A DNA stretch of 64,000 nucleotides from Pseudoxanthomonas kaohsiungensis (GCF_010211765.1 NZ_PDWO01000013.1:1-64000); one strand, 5' to 3'. Numbered from the stretch's first letter, positions 21,276 through 33,277 are shown. Numbers and translations are program-made. Notes: generated by a model from the letters alone, not told the origin.

Positions 21276-21863
21276 TCACTCGATGCGCGCGGCCTCGTCG
21301 AACGACAGGCGCGGCGAGCGCGGGTAGATGCTGGCGGGATCGCCCTGGCCGAGATTGACCAGGATGTCGGACTTGATGTTCGTGCCGGCGAAAAACGCCT
21401 CGTCGACCTTGCCGTTGTCGAAACCGGTCATCGGGCCGGCGTCCAGGCCCAGCGCGCGGGCGGCGACGATCAGGTAGGCGGCCTGCAGCGAGCTGTTGCG
21501 CAGCGACGGCTTTTCGCGGCCTTCGCGCGGGCCGTCGAACCAGGACTTGGCGTCTGCGTGCGGGAACAGGTACGGCAGCTTTTCGTGGAAGTCCTCGTCG
21601 CGGCCGATGATGACGGTCACCGGCGCGGCCATGGTCTTCTTGTAGTTGCCTTCCGCCAGCGCCGGGCCGAGCTTGGCCTTGGCCTCGGCGGACTTCACGA
21701 ACACGAACCGGGCCGGGGTGGTGTTGGCCTGGGTCGGGCCGAACTTCAACAGGTCGTAGAGCTGGCGCAGGGTGGCGTCGCTGACGTCGCCGGTGAAGGC
21801 GTTGTAGGTGCGGGCCGTGCGGAACAGCTGGTCCAGCGCGGCATCGTTCAACGGGTGCGGCAT
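21276..21863 (-). CDS. RutE-like malonic semialdehyde reductase / nitroreductase
   Basis: 195-residue flavin-dependent nitroreductase-fold protein. It resembles E. coli RutE along its whole length: [68 protein letters not shown] and the terminal RLSFDEAA. RutE reduces malonic semialdehyde to 3-hydroxypropionate in pyrimidine degradation. No other rut genes are nearby, so a general reductase role is equally possible. The start [14 protein letters not shown] matches the family; the longer frame crosses the divergent neighbour's promoter. Confidence 0.85.
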   Translation of the reverse strand: MPHPLNDAALDQLFRTARTYNAFTGDVSDATLRQLYDLLKFGPTQANTTPARFVFVKSAEAKAKLGPALAEGNYKKTMAAPVTVIIGRDEDFHEKLPYLFPHADAKSWFDGPREGREKPSLRNSSLQAAYLIVAARALGLDAGPMTGFDNGKVDEAFFAGTNIKSDILVNLGQGDPASIYPRSPRLSFDEAARIE

Positions 21864-21984
21864 GATCGGTCCTTGGAATGGCGGGTCGGGAGGCCGGTGG
21901 TGCGTCCCCTGCCCGGCCTCCAGGCAGGCGGCCAGTGTAGAGTGTTGCATCCATGATTTTGTGAACCCATTCCGGAACGAATTG

Positions 21985-22989
21985 ATGTCGTTTCCGCAAC
22001 AAAAAGCACTGGATTCCACGACTTGGCTGCTGACTGACGGACATGCCGGCAACGTCCGCCAGGCCGCGGCGCTGGCCCGTGCGTTGGGCGTCGCCGCGCC
22101 AGTGACGCCGGCGCTGGACCCCGCCGCACCCTGGCGCTGGCTGGCGCCACGGCGCCTGCCGGGGGCCGCTCGCGCCTTCGGCCCGGCATTCGCGGCAGCA
22201 CTGGCCGGAACGATCCCCGCGCTGGCCATCGGTTGCGGCCGCCAGGGCGCGCTGGCCACGCGGCTGGTGGGCGCGCGTGGCGCGCGCACCGTGCAGGTGC
22301 TGGATCCACGCATCGATCCGCGGCACTGGGACCTGGTGGTCGCGCCCAGCCACGACCGCCTGCGCGGCGCCAACGTGGTCCCGATGCTCGGTAGCCTCAA
22401 TCCGGTCGACGACGCCTGGCTGGCCGACGCGAGCGCGCGTTTCCCCGCGCTGCTGGCGCTGCCGCGGCCACGCATCGTGCTGCTCGTGGGCGGACCCACC
22501 CGGCACGCGCCCTGGACCACCGCGGCGCTGCAGGTGCTGCTGGCGCGGTTGCGCGAGCGGATACGCGCCGAGGGTGGCAGCCTGCTCGCCACGGTCTCGC
22601 GGCGCACGCCGGCTCCGGTGGCCGCCTGCCTGCGCGAAGGCCTGCGCGACATGCCCGGCCTGCTGTGGGACGGTGCCGGCGACAATCCCTATGCGGGCCT
22701 GCTCGCCTGCGCCGACCGGCTGGTGTGTACCCCGGACTCGGTCAACATGCTCTCGGAGGCCTGCGCCACCGCGGCCCCGGTGTTCGTGCTGGATCCCGGT
22801 TGCGCGAGCGGCCGGATCGGCCAGTTCCTGGGGGCGCTGCAGGACCGGGGGCGGGTCCGCGCGGTTGGCGACGGGAGCCTGCCATCGTTCGCCGCACCGG
22901 CGCTGCGCGAGACCGCGCGGGTGGCCGCGGAAGTGCGCAGGCGGCTGTGGCCGCAGCCGGTCGACGGCGACGGGGCATGGCGCTGCTGA
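21985..22989 (+). CDS. ELM1-family protein of unknown function (DUF1022)
   Basis: 334 residues related to the ELM1/DUF1022 group, named after a plant mitochondrial-fission protein and suspected from fold to be glycosyltransferase-like. Recognisable parts are [22 protein letters not shown] at the N-terminus, the [12 protein letters not shown] core and [31 protein letters not shown] near the C-terminus. ATG 21985 is chosen because the similarity begins there. It diverges from the rutE-like gene and ends 7 bp before convergent glnE. Bacterial role unknown. Confidence 0.78.
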   Translation: MSFPQQKALDSTTWLLTDGHAGNVRQAAALARALGVAAPVTPALDPAAPWRWLAPRRLPGAARAFGPAFAAALAGTIPALAIGCGRQGALATRLVGARGARTVQVLDPRIDPRHWDLVVAPSHDRLRGANVVPMLGSLNPVDDAWLADASARFPALLALPRPRIVLLVGGPTRHAPWTTAALQVLLARLRERIRAEGGSLLATVSRRTPAPVAACLREGLRDMPGLLWDGAGDNPYAGLLACADRLVCTPDSVNMLSEACATAAPVFVLDPGCASGRIGQFLGALQDRGRVRAVGDGSLPSFAAPALRETARVAAEVRRRLWPQPVDGDGAWRC

Positions 22990-22996
22990 GCGAAGC

Positions 22997-25855
22997 TCAG
23001 GCGTCGCTACCGGCGGCCGGCTCGAAATCGAGACCGCATGCGCGCAACGCCTCGTCCACCGCCGCGCGTGCCTGCGCGATCGCCTCGGTGGGCGCGGCCA
23101 GGCGCGGGCGCCGGTCGAGGGTGCAGGCCAGGCCCACGTCCAGCAGTACCGCGTGCGCCGCGTGCAGCGAACGGGCGATGTCCGGCGCGAGCCATCCGCA
23201 GGCGGCCAGCGCGTCCAGCAACGCCGGCGTGTCGCGCGGCTGCAGCAGGCCGGCATGGGCCGATGCCTGCGCCAGCACGCCGAACTGCACAAGGAACTCG
23301 AGGTCGACCAGCCCACCGGCGCCCTGCTTGAGGTCGAAGCGCGCCGCATCGCTGCGGTCCAGCTCGGCGCGCATGCGCCGGCGCATGTGCATCACGTCGC
23401 CGGCCAGCGCCGGGACGTCGCGGTGGCGGCCGAGCGTCTGCGCGCGCACCCGCTCGAACGCTTCGCGCAGCGAAGCATCGCCTGCCACCGGTCGCGCCCG
23501 CACCAAGGCCTGGTGCTCCCAGGTCCAGGCACGTTGCCGCTGGTAGTCCTCGTAGCTGGACAGGGTCGAGACCAGCAGGCTCTTGCCGCCGTCGGGGCGC
23601 AGGCGCATGTCGGTCTCGTAGAGCCGGCCGGCACTGGTCACCGCGCCGAGCAGGGCGACGACCTTCTGCGCCAGCCGCGCGTACCAGCGCGACGCCTCCA
23701 GCGGGCGCCTGCCTTCCGAGACCGCGGCCGGATCGGCGTCGTAGAGGAAAACGAGGTCCAGGTCGGAGCCGAAACCCAGCTCGCGTCCGCCCAGGCTGCC
23801 GTAGCCGATGACGGCGAAGCGGCCGCCGGGCAGCGCGCCATGCGCGGCGAGCACCTCGGCCTCGGCCATGCGCAGCACCTCGTCCACGACCGCATCGGCC
23901 AGGGCCGCCAGCTGCCGGGCGCTGTCCTCTGCCGGCTGGCGGCGATCCAGCGCGGCCAGCGCGATGCGGAAGCTCAGGGCCTGCCGCACCTCGTTGAGCG
24001 CGCGCAACGCCGCTTCCGGATCGCCCTCGTCCTGCGCCTTGACCGCGGCCACGCAGGCGGCGCGCATCGCCGCCTCGTCCGGCATGGTGCCGGCGACGCG
24101 CGCATCGAGCAGCTCGTCCAGCAACAGCGGATAGCTGGCGATGCGCTCGGCCAGCAGCGCGCTGCGTGCGAGCACGTCGACCAGCCGCGCCAGTGCGCTG
24201 GGCTGCTCGTCGAGCAGCGCCAGGTAGCTCGCGCGGCGCAGGATCGCCTGCAGCAATCCGAGCAGGCGCCGCAGGGCAGCCTCCGGCTGCGCCGAGCGCG
24301 CCGCCGCGGCGAGCAGGGCCGGCACCACGCGGTCGAGCCGCTTGCGCGCCGCATCGGACAGCGCGCGCACGCCATTGCCGCGGGCGAAGTCGCGCAGCGA
24401 CGCGTCCGCCCCTTCCGCATCGCCGAAGCCCGCATCGGCCAGCACCTGCGCCTGGCCCGCTTCCGGCAGGCCGCGCCAGTAGCTCTCGAGCGCGTCCGGC
24501 GCGGCTTCGCCGCGGCGCGGCACCAGCAGCGCGTCGAACTCGGCCGACACCTGCGCGCGGCATCGCGCCAGTGCCCGGGCCAGCGCATCCCAGTCGTCGT
24601 AACCGAGCGCCAGCGCCACCCGCGAGCGGTCTTCCGCGTCGGCCGGAAGCGCGTGCGTCTGCGCATCGCGCAGCATCTGCACGCGGTTCTCCAGCCGGCG
24701 CAGGTAGCGGTAGGCGTCTTCCAGGTCCCGGCCGTGGTCCGGCGCGATCTGCCCGGCCGCGACCAGCGCGCGAAGCGCGGGCAGCAGGCGCCGGCCGCGC
24801 AGTTCCGGTTCGCGACCGCCGCGGATCAGCTGCAGCGACTGCACCAGGAACTCGATCTCGCGGATCCCGCCCGGACCGCGCTTGAGGTCGTCGGCCATGT
24901 CGCGGCGCTGCACCTCGGCGACGATCGCCGCCTTCATCGTGCGCAGGCCGTCCAGGGCGGTGTAGTCCAGGTAGCGGCGGTAGACGAACGGACGCAAGGT
25001 CTCCAGCCATGCTTCCCCGGCGGCGGTGTCGCCAGCCACGGCACGCGCCTTGAGCCAGGCATAGCGCTCCCAGTCGCGGCCCTCGCGCTGGAAGTACTGG
25101 TCCATCGCCGCGAACGACCACGCCACCCGGCCGGCGTTGCCGAACGGACGCAGCCGCAGGTCGACCCGATGGCAGAAACCGTCGGCGGTCGCCTCGTCGA
25201 GCAGCTTCGCCAGGCGCTGGCCCAGGCGCGCGAAATAGTCCTCGGCCGCCAGCGCGCGGCGTCCGTCCGACTCGCCGTCGTGCGGGTAGGCGTAGACCAG
25301 GTCGACGTCGGAGGAGAAATTCAGTTCGCCGCCGCCGAGCTTGCCCAGCCCGAACACGACCAGGCGCTGCGCACGGCCGTCGGCATCGCGGACCACGCCA
25401 TGGCGTTCCTCGAATTCGCCCTCGACCGCCGCCAGCGCCAGGCGCAGGCACGATTCGGCCAGGCGGGTGCTGCCGGCCAGGGTCGCATCCACGTCGTCCA
25501 GGCCCAGCACGTCCCGCCATACCAGCCGGGTGGATTCGGCGGTGCGGTACAGGCGCAACAGGGTGGGCCAGGCCAGCGGCTGCGCCGGATCGAGCTCCGG
25601 CTCCGGCCACGGGCCCGGATCGGCCGCCGCCAGGTGCGCCAGCAGCGCCGGCTGGCGGCGCAGGGTTTCGATCGCGAAGTCGCTGGCCAGTGCCACCCGC
25701 GCGATCCGCTCGCGCAGGCCGGGATCTTCGAGCAGCAATTCCACCTGCGGCGAAGTGGCGCCAAGGGTGGCCAGCGCGCGGGCACCGATGCGCTCACGCA
25801 GCACGGCAGGACTGGCGGATGGCGTTGCGGAAGCGTCGTCGGGTGGCAGGCTCAT
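22997..25855 (-). CDS. glnE: bifunctional glutamine synthetase adenylyltransferase/deadenylase
   Basis: 952-residue protein controlling glutamine synthetase by adding or removing AMP, with direction set by PII. Two nucleotidyltransferase domains each carry the GX11DXD motif: [20 protein letters not shown] in the N-terminal half (deadenylation) and [20 protein letters not shown] in the C-terminal half (adenylylation). [16 protein letters not shown] and [16 protein letters not shown] follow each domain. Length and order match the family. Convergent with the ELM1-family gene. Confidence 0.96.
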   Translation of the reverse strand: MSLPPDDASATPSASPAVLRERIGARALATLGATSPQVELLLEDPGLRERIARVALASDFAIETLRRQPALLAHLAAADPGPWPEPELDPAQPLAWPTLLRLYRTAESTRLVWRDVLGLDDVDATLAGSTRLAESCLRLALAAVEGEFEERHGVVRDADGRAQRLVVFGLGKLGGGELNFSSDVDLVYAYPHDGESDGRRALAAEDYFARLGQRLAKLLDEATADGFCHRVDLRLRPFGNAGRVAWSFAAMDQYFQREGRDWERYAWLKARAVAGDTAAGEAWLETLRPFVYRRYLDYTALDGLRTMKAAIVAEVQRRDMADDLKRGPGGIREIEFLVQSLQLIRGGREPELRGRRLLPALRALVAAGQIAPDHGRDLEDAYRYLRRLENRVQMLRDAQTHALPADAEDRSRVALALGYDDWDALARALARCRAQVSAEFDALLVPRRGEAAPDALESYWRGLPEAGQAQVLADAGFGDAEGADASLRDFARGNGVRALSDAARKRLDRVVPALLAAAARSAQPEAALRRLLGLLQAILRRASYLALLDEQPSALARLVDVLARSALLAERIASYPLLLDELLDARVAGTMPDEAAMRAACVAAVKAQDEGDPEAALRALNEVRQALSFRIALAALDRRQPAEDSARQLAALADAVVDEVLRMAEAEVLAAHGALPGGRFAVIGYGSLGGRELGFGSDLDLVFLYDADPAAVSEGRRPLEASRWYARLAQKVVALLGAVTSAGRLYETDMRLRPDGGKSLLVSTLSSYEDYQRQRAWTWEHQALVRARPVAGDASLREAFERVRAQTLGRHRDVPALAGDVMHMRRRMRAELDRSDAARFDLKQGAGGLVDLEFLVQFGVLAQASAHAGLLQPRDTPALLDALAACGWLAPDIARSLHAAHAVLLDVGLACTLDRRPRLAAPTEAIAQARAAVDEALRACGLDFEPAAGSDA

Positions 25856-26220
25856 CGCGCCGATTGTGGCACGCGCCTCCGCGGCCCTCCGCCGCGCGCC
25901 GCGGCCCGCACCGGGCGCCGGACCACGCTTCGGCGTGCATCGGCGCCGCTACTTCTAGACGCGCCCACTGCGGGACGCCACCCTGCGCCTGTGCGCCCCG
26001 CAGGCGCCAGGCAACAAAAAAAGCCCGCTTGCAGCGAACTGCCAGCGGGCCTGCTCCCTCCCCCACGTCGGGATGCGGGGCCATCGTGAAGGAGCCGTTA
26101 GGCGCTTTGCACGCTGCACTGCAAAACAGCACCGGGAGGTTCAATTTCCCGCTTTTTTCCGGGCAAAACTGAATACGGACAACCGCCGGGATGACACCGG
26201 TGCCACGGATACCAGCCGCA
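25856..26220. other. 365-bp gap between AsmA-like gene and glnE
   Basis: Holds an intrinsic terminator at 26015-26050 on the minus strand. A hairpin TTTGCA-N8-TGCAAA lies near 26105-26125, and a CGGGA/TCCCG hairpin followed by CTTTTTT at 26133-26157 reads on the plus strand. The terminator lies 170 bp past the AsmA-like stop, so a short minus-strand RNA between the two is possible but unproven. A glnE promoter is not evident. Confidence 0.5.
26015..26050 (-). terminator. intrinsic terminator downstream of the AsmA-like gene
   Basis: GCCCGCT...AGCGGGC stem (26023-26029 with 26044-26050), with an eight-base T run on the minus strand directly after it. Confidence 0.78.
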
Positions 26221-28461
26221 CTAGCGCAGCATGGCCGGCTGGCCCTTGAACCACTCCTGGGCGCGGACCAGGTGCATGTCGCGCTGTCCGTTACGCAGGT
26301 CGACACCCGCCGACAGCAGGCCCATCCGCGCGAGCAGTTGGCCCTGGCGTTGGCCATCGGCCAGGCGCAGGCGCGCCTGCACTTCGTAGCGGTCGTTGCT
26401 GGCATGCACGCTGTCCAGGACCAGGGTGTCGCCCTGCCACTGCACCTGCGCGCGCGCCTGGACCTGGCCCGAGTCGACCAGCCGGTCCATCCAGCGTGGA
26501 TACCCCTGCCCGCTGCCGAACAGGTCCAGCAGGAAACCGACGTCACGCGCCTGCACCTTGACCTTGCCGGACACCGAGTCCGGCGCGGCCAGGTCGATCC
26601 GCGCGCTCGGCAGGTCGACGTTGGCCCACCAGCCCTGCCGCGCCTTCCCGTCCGCGGACTGGAAGTTCACGTTGCGCAGCCGCACCTGGCTGCCGTCGAG
26701 GACGAACTCGCGTTGGGCCAGGTCGGCGCGCCGCAGTTGCGCGTCGAGCGCCACGTCGCCCTTGAGCTGCCGTCCACCCATCGACATGCGCGCTGCATGG
26801 CCTTCCACGCCCACCGTGCCGTGGCCGATGTTGCCGACGCCGTCCAGCCGCAGGTCGGCGCTGGCAGTGCCGCTGCCGCCGTCGATCCGCATCTGCTCGG
26901 ACAGGAAGCGGTTGTAGACGCGCAGGTCCGGCACCTGCGCGTCGGTGAAGCGCAGGTGCGCGCTGGTCGCACCCATGGCCGCGCCCTGCATCGGCCGGCC
27001 TTCGATGGTGAGGTCGAGCTGCAGGTCGTCGCCCTTCGCATAGGGCGCCCCGGTACCGGCGGCGCCGGCGATCGAGTACCCGTCCAGCTGCACCGCCAGG
27101 CGGGTCTGCAGCGGACCGTCGCCTTGGGCGACCAGGTCGGCACGCACCCGCCCCTGGCCGCTGATGTGGTTGTCCATGACCACCGCCGTCACCGCCACCT
27201 GCGGCAGCTCCACGTGGCTGCCCGGCGCCGGCCGGCCCTGGTCCAGCCGCAGGTCGGCGACCAGGTCGCCCGAGCCGTCCAGTTGCAGCCAGTCCGGCGC
27301 GTTGAACATCGTGGTCACCCAGGCCAGCGACGGGAAGCGCCAGTGGCCGACGACGTGTCCCGAGGCGCGCGGCAGCACGGCGGGCAATCCGCCCTGGGTC
27401 GGCAGCTCGCGGCCCTGCAGCCGCATCTCCGCGTCGACGTCGAGGACGCCACCGTCGCGCTGGGGCACCTGCAGGCGCAGCGCAATGTCGTCGTCGACGC
27501 TGGCCTGCACCTGCAGCTGGCCGCCCAGCGGTGCACCGGTGATGCCGACGCCCCGCATCGGTGCGGTCCAGCTCAGCGTTCCGCCCGGCTGCAGCACGCC
27601 ATCGCGCATTTCCAGGCGCGCATGCAGCTGGCCGCCGCCGGGCGTGGTGGCGACATGGAAGCGCCCCTGCGGGTCGAAGTAGCCCCGCAGCGAGGAGCCC
27701 TCGCCATCGATCGACACGCTGCCGTCGGTGAGCAGCAGCTTGCGCATCCCAGGCGCCTGGGCGCGGGTATGGCGCTTCATCGCGAAGCTGCCGTCGACCC
27801 GGATGCGGTCCAGCAACGGGTCGCCGTCGGCCAGCAGGCGCGCGCCGTCGAAATGCAGCGACGAGGGCAGGATCTGCATCGGTCCGCCGCGCAGCTGCTT
27901 GGAGAAGCCGAACACCGCCTGGCCATCGCCTTCCAGCACCAGTTCGTCGAAATGGCCGCGCAGGACGTGGTCGGCGGCGATCCGGTCGAACAGCAGGGTC
28001 CAGCCGCCCGGGCGTGGTGGCGGCGGCTCGCCGTTGCGCTCCACGTGGCGCGCCCCGCCGGTGACGCCCGAGGCGACCACCTCGGGTACGCGGATCTCCT
28101 TGCGCAGCAGCGGCCACAACGCCAGCCGGCCGCGCATCCGCTGCGCCTGGACGTCCCAGTAGATCTGCCGGACCTGGCCCTGCAGGCGCACGTCGCGCGC
28201 CACGACATGGCCCGGATAGAGGGTGAATGCCCGGCCCCACTGCGCCTGGAACTTTTCCGGCTGGCGGTTGGCCGTCCAGGGCCCCAGCGGGGTGTTGAGG
28301 AACAGGTTGCCCAGCAGCAGGTAGACGCCGTAAACGACCAGCAGCGTCCACAGCGTGCGCCGCAGCCAACGTGGCCGGCTACGCCAGAAATCCAGCCAGC
28401 CGGCCCATCCCCGCCGGATCGCTCCGCTTATCGAATCGAACGTCCGCGTGCGTGCTTCCAT
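26221..28461 (-). CDS. AsmA-like membrane-anchored protein
   Basis: 746 residues with a single N-terminal membrane helix (TLWTLLVVYGVYLLLGNLFL, about residues 36-55). A long periplasmic part of repeated beta strands follows, with many LXLDGXG and VRXDGXF type repeats as in AsmA/TamB/DUF748 proteins. Such proteins bridge the envelope or influence lipid traffic and outer-membrane assembly. No catalytic motif is seen. It lies between aroG and glnE on the same strand, with 140 bp to aroG. Exact subfamily uncertain. Confidence 0.75.
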   Translation of the reverse strand: MEARTRTFDSISGAIRRGWAGWLDFWRSRPRWLRRTLWTLLVVYGVYLLLGNLFLNTPLGPWTANRQPEKFQAQWGRAFTLYPGHVVARDVRLQGQVRQIYWDVQAQRMRGRLALWPLLRKEIRVPEVVASGVTGGARHVERNGEPPPPRPGGWTLLFDRIAADHVLRGHFDELVLEGDGQAVFGFSKQLRGGPMQILPSSLHFDGARLLADGDPLLDRIRVDGSFAMKRHTRAQAPGMRKLLLTDGSVSIDGEGSSLRGYFDPQGRFHVATTPGGGQLHARLEMRDGVLQPGGTLSWTAPMRGVGITGAPLGGQLQVQASVDDDIALRLQVPQRDGGVLDVDAEMRLQGRELPTQGGLPAVLPRASGHVVGHWRFPSLAWVTTMFNAPDWLQLDGSGDLVADLRLDQGRPAPGSHVELPQVAVTAVVMDNHISGQGRVRADLVAQGDGPLQTRLAVQLDGYSIAGAAGTGAPYAKGDDLQLDLTIEGRPMQGAAMGATSAHLRFTDAQVPDLRVYNRFLSEQMRIDGGSGTASADLRLDGVGNIGHGTVGVEGHAARMSMGGRQLKGDVALDAQLRRADLAQREFVLDGSQVRLRNVNFQSADGKARQGWWANVDLPSARIDLAAPDSVSGKVKVQARDVGFLLDLFGSGQGYPRWMDRLVDSGQVQARAQVQWQGDTLVLDSVHASNDRYEVQARLRLADGQRQGQLLARMGLLSAGVDLRNGQRDMHLVRAQEWFKGQPAMLR

Positions 28462-28601
28462 GGCCGGCGACCTTCCTGCAGCGGGGGCCAGCGCACGCTA
28501 CCGCGAATGCGGGCGACGCGCACCTGCGTGGAAGCGCCTGGCGCGACGGCCCGGTGGCGACCCGGACCGCCGGCCGCCGTCGCGCCGCAACCCGACAGCG
28601 A

Positions 28602-29678
<1,077 letters not shown>

Positions 29679-29726
29679 GGGGGAAACTCCTGGGATCGTG
29701 TTCGCTTCCCGCCGGAGGCTGGCGAC

Positions 29727-29756
29727 AAAAAAGCCGCCAGGATCTCTGGCGGCTTT
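29727..29756 (-). terminator. attenuator terminator in the aroG leader
   Basis: Perfect 11-bp stem (29730-29740 with 29746-29756, arm CCGCCAG core) and 5-base loop. On the minus strand it is followed by a T run. It lies between the leader peptide stop (29782) and aroG (29678), so it would stop transcription before aroG. CTGGCGG inside the leader frame (29805-29811) is complementary to the terminator's first arm and can form the competing antiterminator. Confidence 0.85.
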
Positions 29757-29781
29757 CAGGGGATGTGTTCTTCGGATCAAC

Positions 29782-29862
29782 TCAGAACGCGCGTACCCCT
29801 TCCTCCGCCAGTGGCTTCGGAAAGTAATACCAGAAGTAAAAGCGGGCGCGCTGCGTGTTCAC
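29782..29862 (-). CDS. aromatic leader peptide of the aroG attenuator
   Basis: A 26-codon frame (GTG start, TGA stop) whose residues 8-14 read FYFWYYF, seven aromatic codons in a row covering Phe, Tyr and Trp. Such runs are the hallmark of attenuation leaders. A ribosome stalled there for lack of charged aromatic tRNAs would leave CTGGCGG at 29805-29811 free to pair with the terminator arm; one reaching the stop would cover it and let the terminator form. The start is inferred: no purine-rich ribosome site precedes the GTG, which lies 7 nt after a -10 element and may be the first transcribed codon. Confidence 0.85.
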   Translation of the reverse strand: MNTQRARFYFWYYFPKPLAEEGVRAF

Positions 29863-29869
29863 GGCGCCA

Positions 29870-29898
29870 TTGATAACAGTCGGTTCCGGGGCGCGCAA
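29870..29898 (-). promoter_or_regulatory. predicted promoter of the aroG leader
   Basis: On the minus strand TTGCGC (29893-29898), a 17-bp spacer, then TATCAA (29870-29875). The predicted transcript start falls on or next to the G of the leader GTG at 29862. Confidence 0.6.
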
Positions 29899-30060
29899 CC
29901 GTTTCAGCGGCAACGTGGCCGGGGTGCGAGCGAACGTCTGCGCGTAGAAAAGGCGGCCTTCTAATGCGGGGCGTTGGCCACCAGGGCTGGTCGAGGCTTC
30001 CGACTCCGACTTTCGGCTAGGGCGTGGCTGGCTGCTGAAGCGCCAGCTCCGGAAGGGGCC

Positions 30061-30164
30061 GCCGCACCCCGGGGCCATGGCCCACCCTTCGGGACGACAT
30101 CCTGTCTTTACGAAGGGCCGTGGCACATCCCTGTGCCACTTGGTCCATGGCCCCGGGGTGCGGC
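30061..30164 (+). repeat. structured palindromic element, second family, copy 1
   Basis: 24-bp outer arms (30061-30084 and 30141-30164) pair at 23 positions. Inside are CCCTTCG...CGAAGGG (30085-30091 with 30111-30117) and a hairpin GTGGCAC-ATCCCT-GTGCCAC (30120-30139). The loop and its GGCAC stem recur in the opposite-facing copy at 30367-30470. Function unknown; it resembles dispersed extragenic elements. Confidence 0.65.
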
Positions 30165-30366
30165 GTCCTTCGCGATCTTCGAGGTCGCGGCTTCGATCCG
30201 GATTCGGGGCGACGCCGGGCGTCGGGTGCGGGTCCGCAGAGCGTGGCTTCAGGTGCATATGGCCACGGAGGAAGCAGAGGGTAATGAGAGCCACGCCGCC
30301 GGTCGCCCTGCGAGTGCGGGCTGTGCAAGGAAGAGCGAAGCCACGCGCTCGACGCGCCGAAAGGAC

Positions 30367-30470
30367 GCCGTCCTGTCGCCATGCGGGTCGAGCGGCACAG
30401 GGATGTGCCGCGGTCGCGAGCTGAGGCAGGACGCCGGCGCGAGCGACGACCCCCATGGCGGCAGGACGGC
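30367..30470 (-). repeat. structured palindromic element, second family, copy 2
   Basis: 17-bp outer arms (30367-30383 and 30454-30470) pair at 16 positions. The inner hairpin GCGGCAC-AGGGAT-GTGCCGC (30392-30411) gives the same ATCCCT loop as copy 1 on the minus strand. Same length and order of parts as copy 1, in inverted orientation with different outer arms. Confidence 0.6.
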
Positions 30471-30576
30471 GGCCCGCTCCGGAGCTAGATCGCCCCCCAA
30501 CAAATTTCGATCCGGCCCGGCAACGCATGCGCATCCGCCCTCCGGCCGCAACGCGCCGCAACCGTGAGAAGAGGCA

Positions 30577-30606
30577 AAGAAAAACCCCGCCAGGTGGCGG
30601 GGTTTT
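30577..30606 (-). terminator. intrinsic terminator after groEL
   Basis: AAAACCCCGCC-AGGT-GGCGGGGTTTT hairpin, 11 bp, with T-rich sequence on the minus strand after it, 30 bp beyond the groEL stop. The symmetric A and T flanks could also stop plus-strand transcription. Confidence 0.88.
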
Positions 30607-30636
30607 CCGTGGTGCTTGCAACAGAGGCGGAGCGGA

Positions 30637-32289
<1,653 letters not shown>

Positions 32290-32333
32290 TCAGTTCTGTG
32301 ATTGCGGGTTTGGGATGCGGCGAAGCGGCGGGC

Positions 32334-32624
32334 TCAGCCCAGCACGGCGAAGATGTCGTCTTCCTTCACCACCAGGTACTCGGTGCCGTCGAGCTTGACC
32401 TCGGTGCCGGCGTACTTGCCGAACAGCACCTGGTCGCCGACCTTGACCTTCGGCGCGCGCACGTTGCCGTTGTCGAACACCTTGCCCTCGCCCACGGCGA
32501 CGACCTGGCCCTTGATCGGCTTCTCGGTGGCCGAATCCGGGATCACGATGCCACCGGCGGAGACCTTCTCTTCCTCGGTGCGCTTGATGACGACGCGGTC
32601 GTACAGCGGCTTGATGTTGCTCAT
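32334..32624 (-). CDS. groES: 10-kDa co-chaperonin GroES
   Basis: Heptameric lid of the GroEL chamber, 96 residues. Starts [19 protein letters not shown] and has the mobile-loop segment [20 protein letters not shown] that contacts GroEL, ending [17 protein letters not shown] precedes the ATG. First gene of groESL; a CIRCE-like sequence overlaps its promoter. Confidence 0.98.
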   Translation of the reverse strand: MSNIKPLYDRVVIKRTEEEKVSAGGIVIPDSATEKPIKGQVVAVGEGKVFDNGNVRAPKVKVGDQVLFGKYAGTEVKLDGTEYLVVKEDDIFAVLG

Positions 32625-32671
32625 GTTTCAATCCCTCTCAAGTGATTGACTGGGTTGGAAAAAGGGCGGTA

Positions 32672-32701
32672 ACTCTAGCACTCGCCTGTTGCGACTGCCA
32701 G
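32672..32701 (-). promoter_or_regulatory. groES promoter overlapped by a degenerate CIRCE
   Basis: On the minus strand TGGCAG (32695-32700), 17-bp spacer, TAGAGT (32672-32677) form a sigma-70 type promoter. The HrcA operator CIRCE (TTAGCACTC-N9-GAGTGCTAA) is recognisable at 32675-32701: one arm matches 8 of 9 bases, the other about 6 of 9, with the correct 9-base spacing. HrcA control is inferred. Confidence 0.6.
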
Positions 32702-32949
32702 CACCGCGGGCGCAGAAAACCCGGATCGGGGACCGGGATGAAAGGGCAGATGGGGCGCGGACGCCGGGCTTTCAAGGGCAGCCCGGCGAGGTTTCTCCCG
32801 GACGGTCCGGGGTGATGCCGGCTCCCGTGGAGGACCCGGCCGGGGCGGTGGGAAGGCCGCGCGCGTCGCCTGCGCCCACGGCCCAGCGTTGCCGGCAAGC
32901 CGGGCGCCCGCGGGCGAGCCCCGCGCGCCCGGCCCGGTACACTTCCGCC
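32702..32949. other. rest of the 325-bp groES-cutA gap
   Basis: Contains a perfect hairpin GCCGGGCT-N9-AGCCCGGC (about 32763-32787) without a T run. A TACACT -10-like element lies at 32938-32943, ending just 6 bp before the cutA ATG, so a cutA transcript from it would be leaderless. Nothing else recognised. Confidence 0.5.
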
Positions 32950-33267
32950 ATGCCGGTCCACCTCGTGTTCTGCAGCTGCCCCGACTCCGACACCGCCCAG
33001 CGCCTGGCCGCCGCCCTGGTCGAGGCCCGGCTGGCCGCGTGCGTGAGCCTGCTGCCGCCGATGCGCTCGGTATACCGCTGGCAGGGCGCCATCGAGCAGG
33101 CCGACGAGGTCCTGCTGCTGGCCAAGACCGCGGCCGACCGCACGCCGGCCCTGGTCAGCCGGCTGCGCGAGCTGCATCCCTATGAACTCCCCGAGATCGT
33201 GGCGGTCGAAGCCGCCGCCGGCCTGCCCGCCTACCTGGACTGGGTGGCCGATGCCACCCGCGAGTGA
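32950..33267 (+). CDS. cutA: divalent-cation tolerance protein CutA
   Basis: 105-residue trimeric CutA1 family protein, implicated in copper and other metal tolerance. Recognisable parts are HLVFCSCPDSDTAQRLAAALVEARLAACVS at the start, VYRWQGAIEQADEVLLLAKT in the middle and LHPYELPEIVAVEAAAGLPAYLDWV near the end. It lies 10 bp before dsbD on the same strand, the cutA-dsbD order familiar from enterobacteria, so the two are probably co-transcribed. Confidence 0.94.
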   Translation: MPVHLVFCSCPDSDTAQRLAAALVEARLAACVSLLPPMRSVYRWQGAIEQADEVLLLAKTAADRTPALVSRLRELHPYELPEIVAVEAAAGLPAYLDWVADATRE

Positions 33268-33277
33268 ACCCCGCCCC

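Larger units (their letters stand above)
29899..30576. other. 680-bp repeat-rich gap between aroG leader and groEL terminator
   Basis: No gene recognised. It contains two opposed structured elements (30061-30164 and 30367-30470). A weaker inverted pair, GAGCGTGGCTT near 30239 and its approximate complement near 30340, lies between them. Open frames through this region on both strands read straight across the palindromes and show no family similarity. Confidence 0.65.

Noticed and set aside
26133..26157. CGGGA/TCCCG hairpin followed by CTTTTTT on the plus strand
   Set aside because: Only a 5-bp stem with a long loop and no plus-strand gene ending nearby, so not called as a terminator.
29782..30621. 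279-codon minus-strand frame ending in the aromatic leader
   Set aside because: Only its last 26 codons make sense as a leader peptide. The upstream part reads through palindromic elements and the groEL terminator.
32763..32787. GC-rich hairpin before cutA as a possible riboswitch
   Set aside because: A single perfect stem without conserved loops, a T run or a second competing structure.
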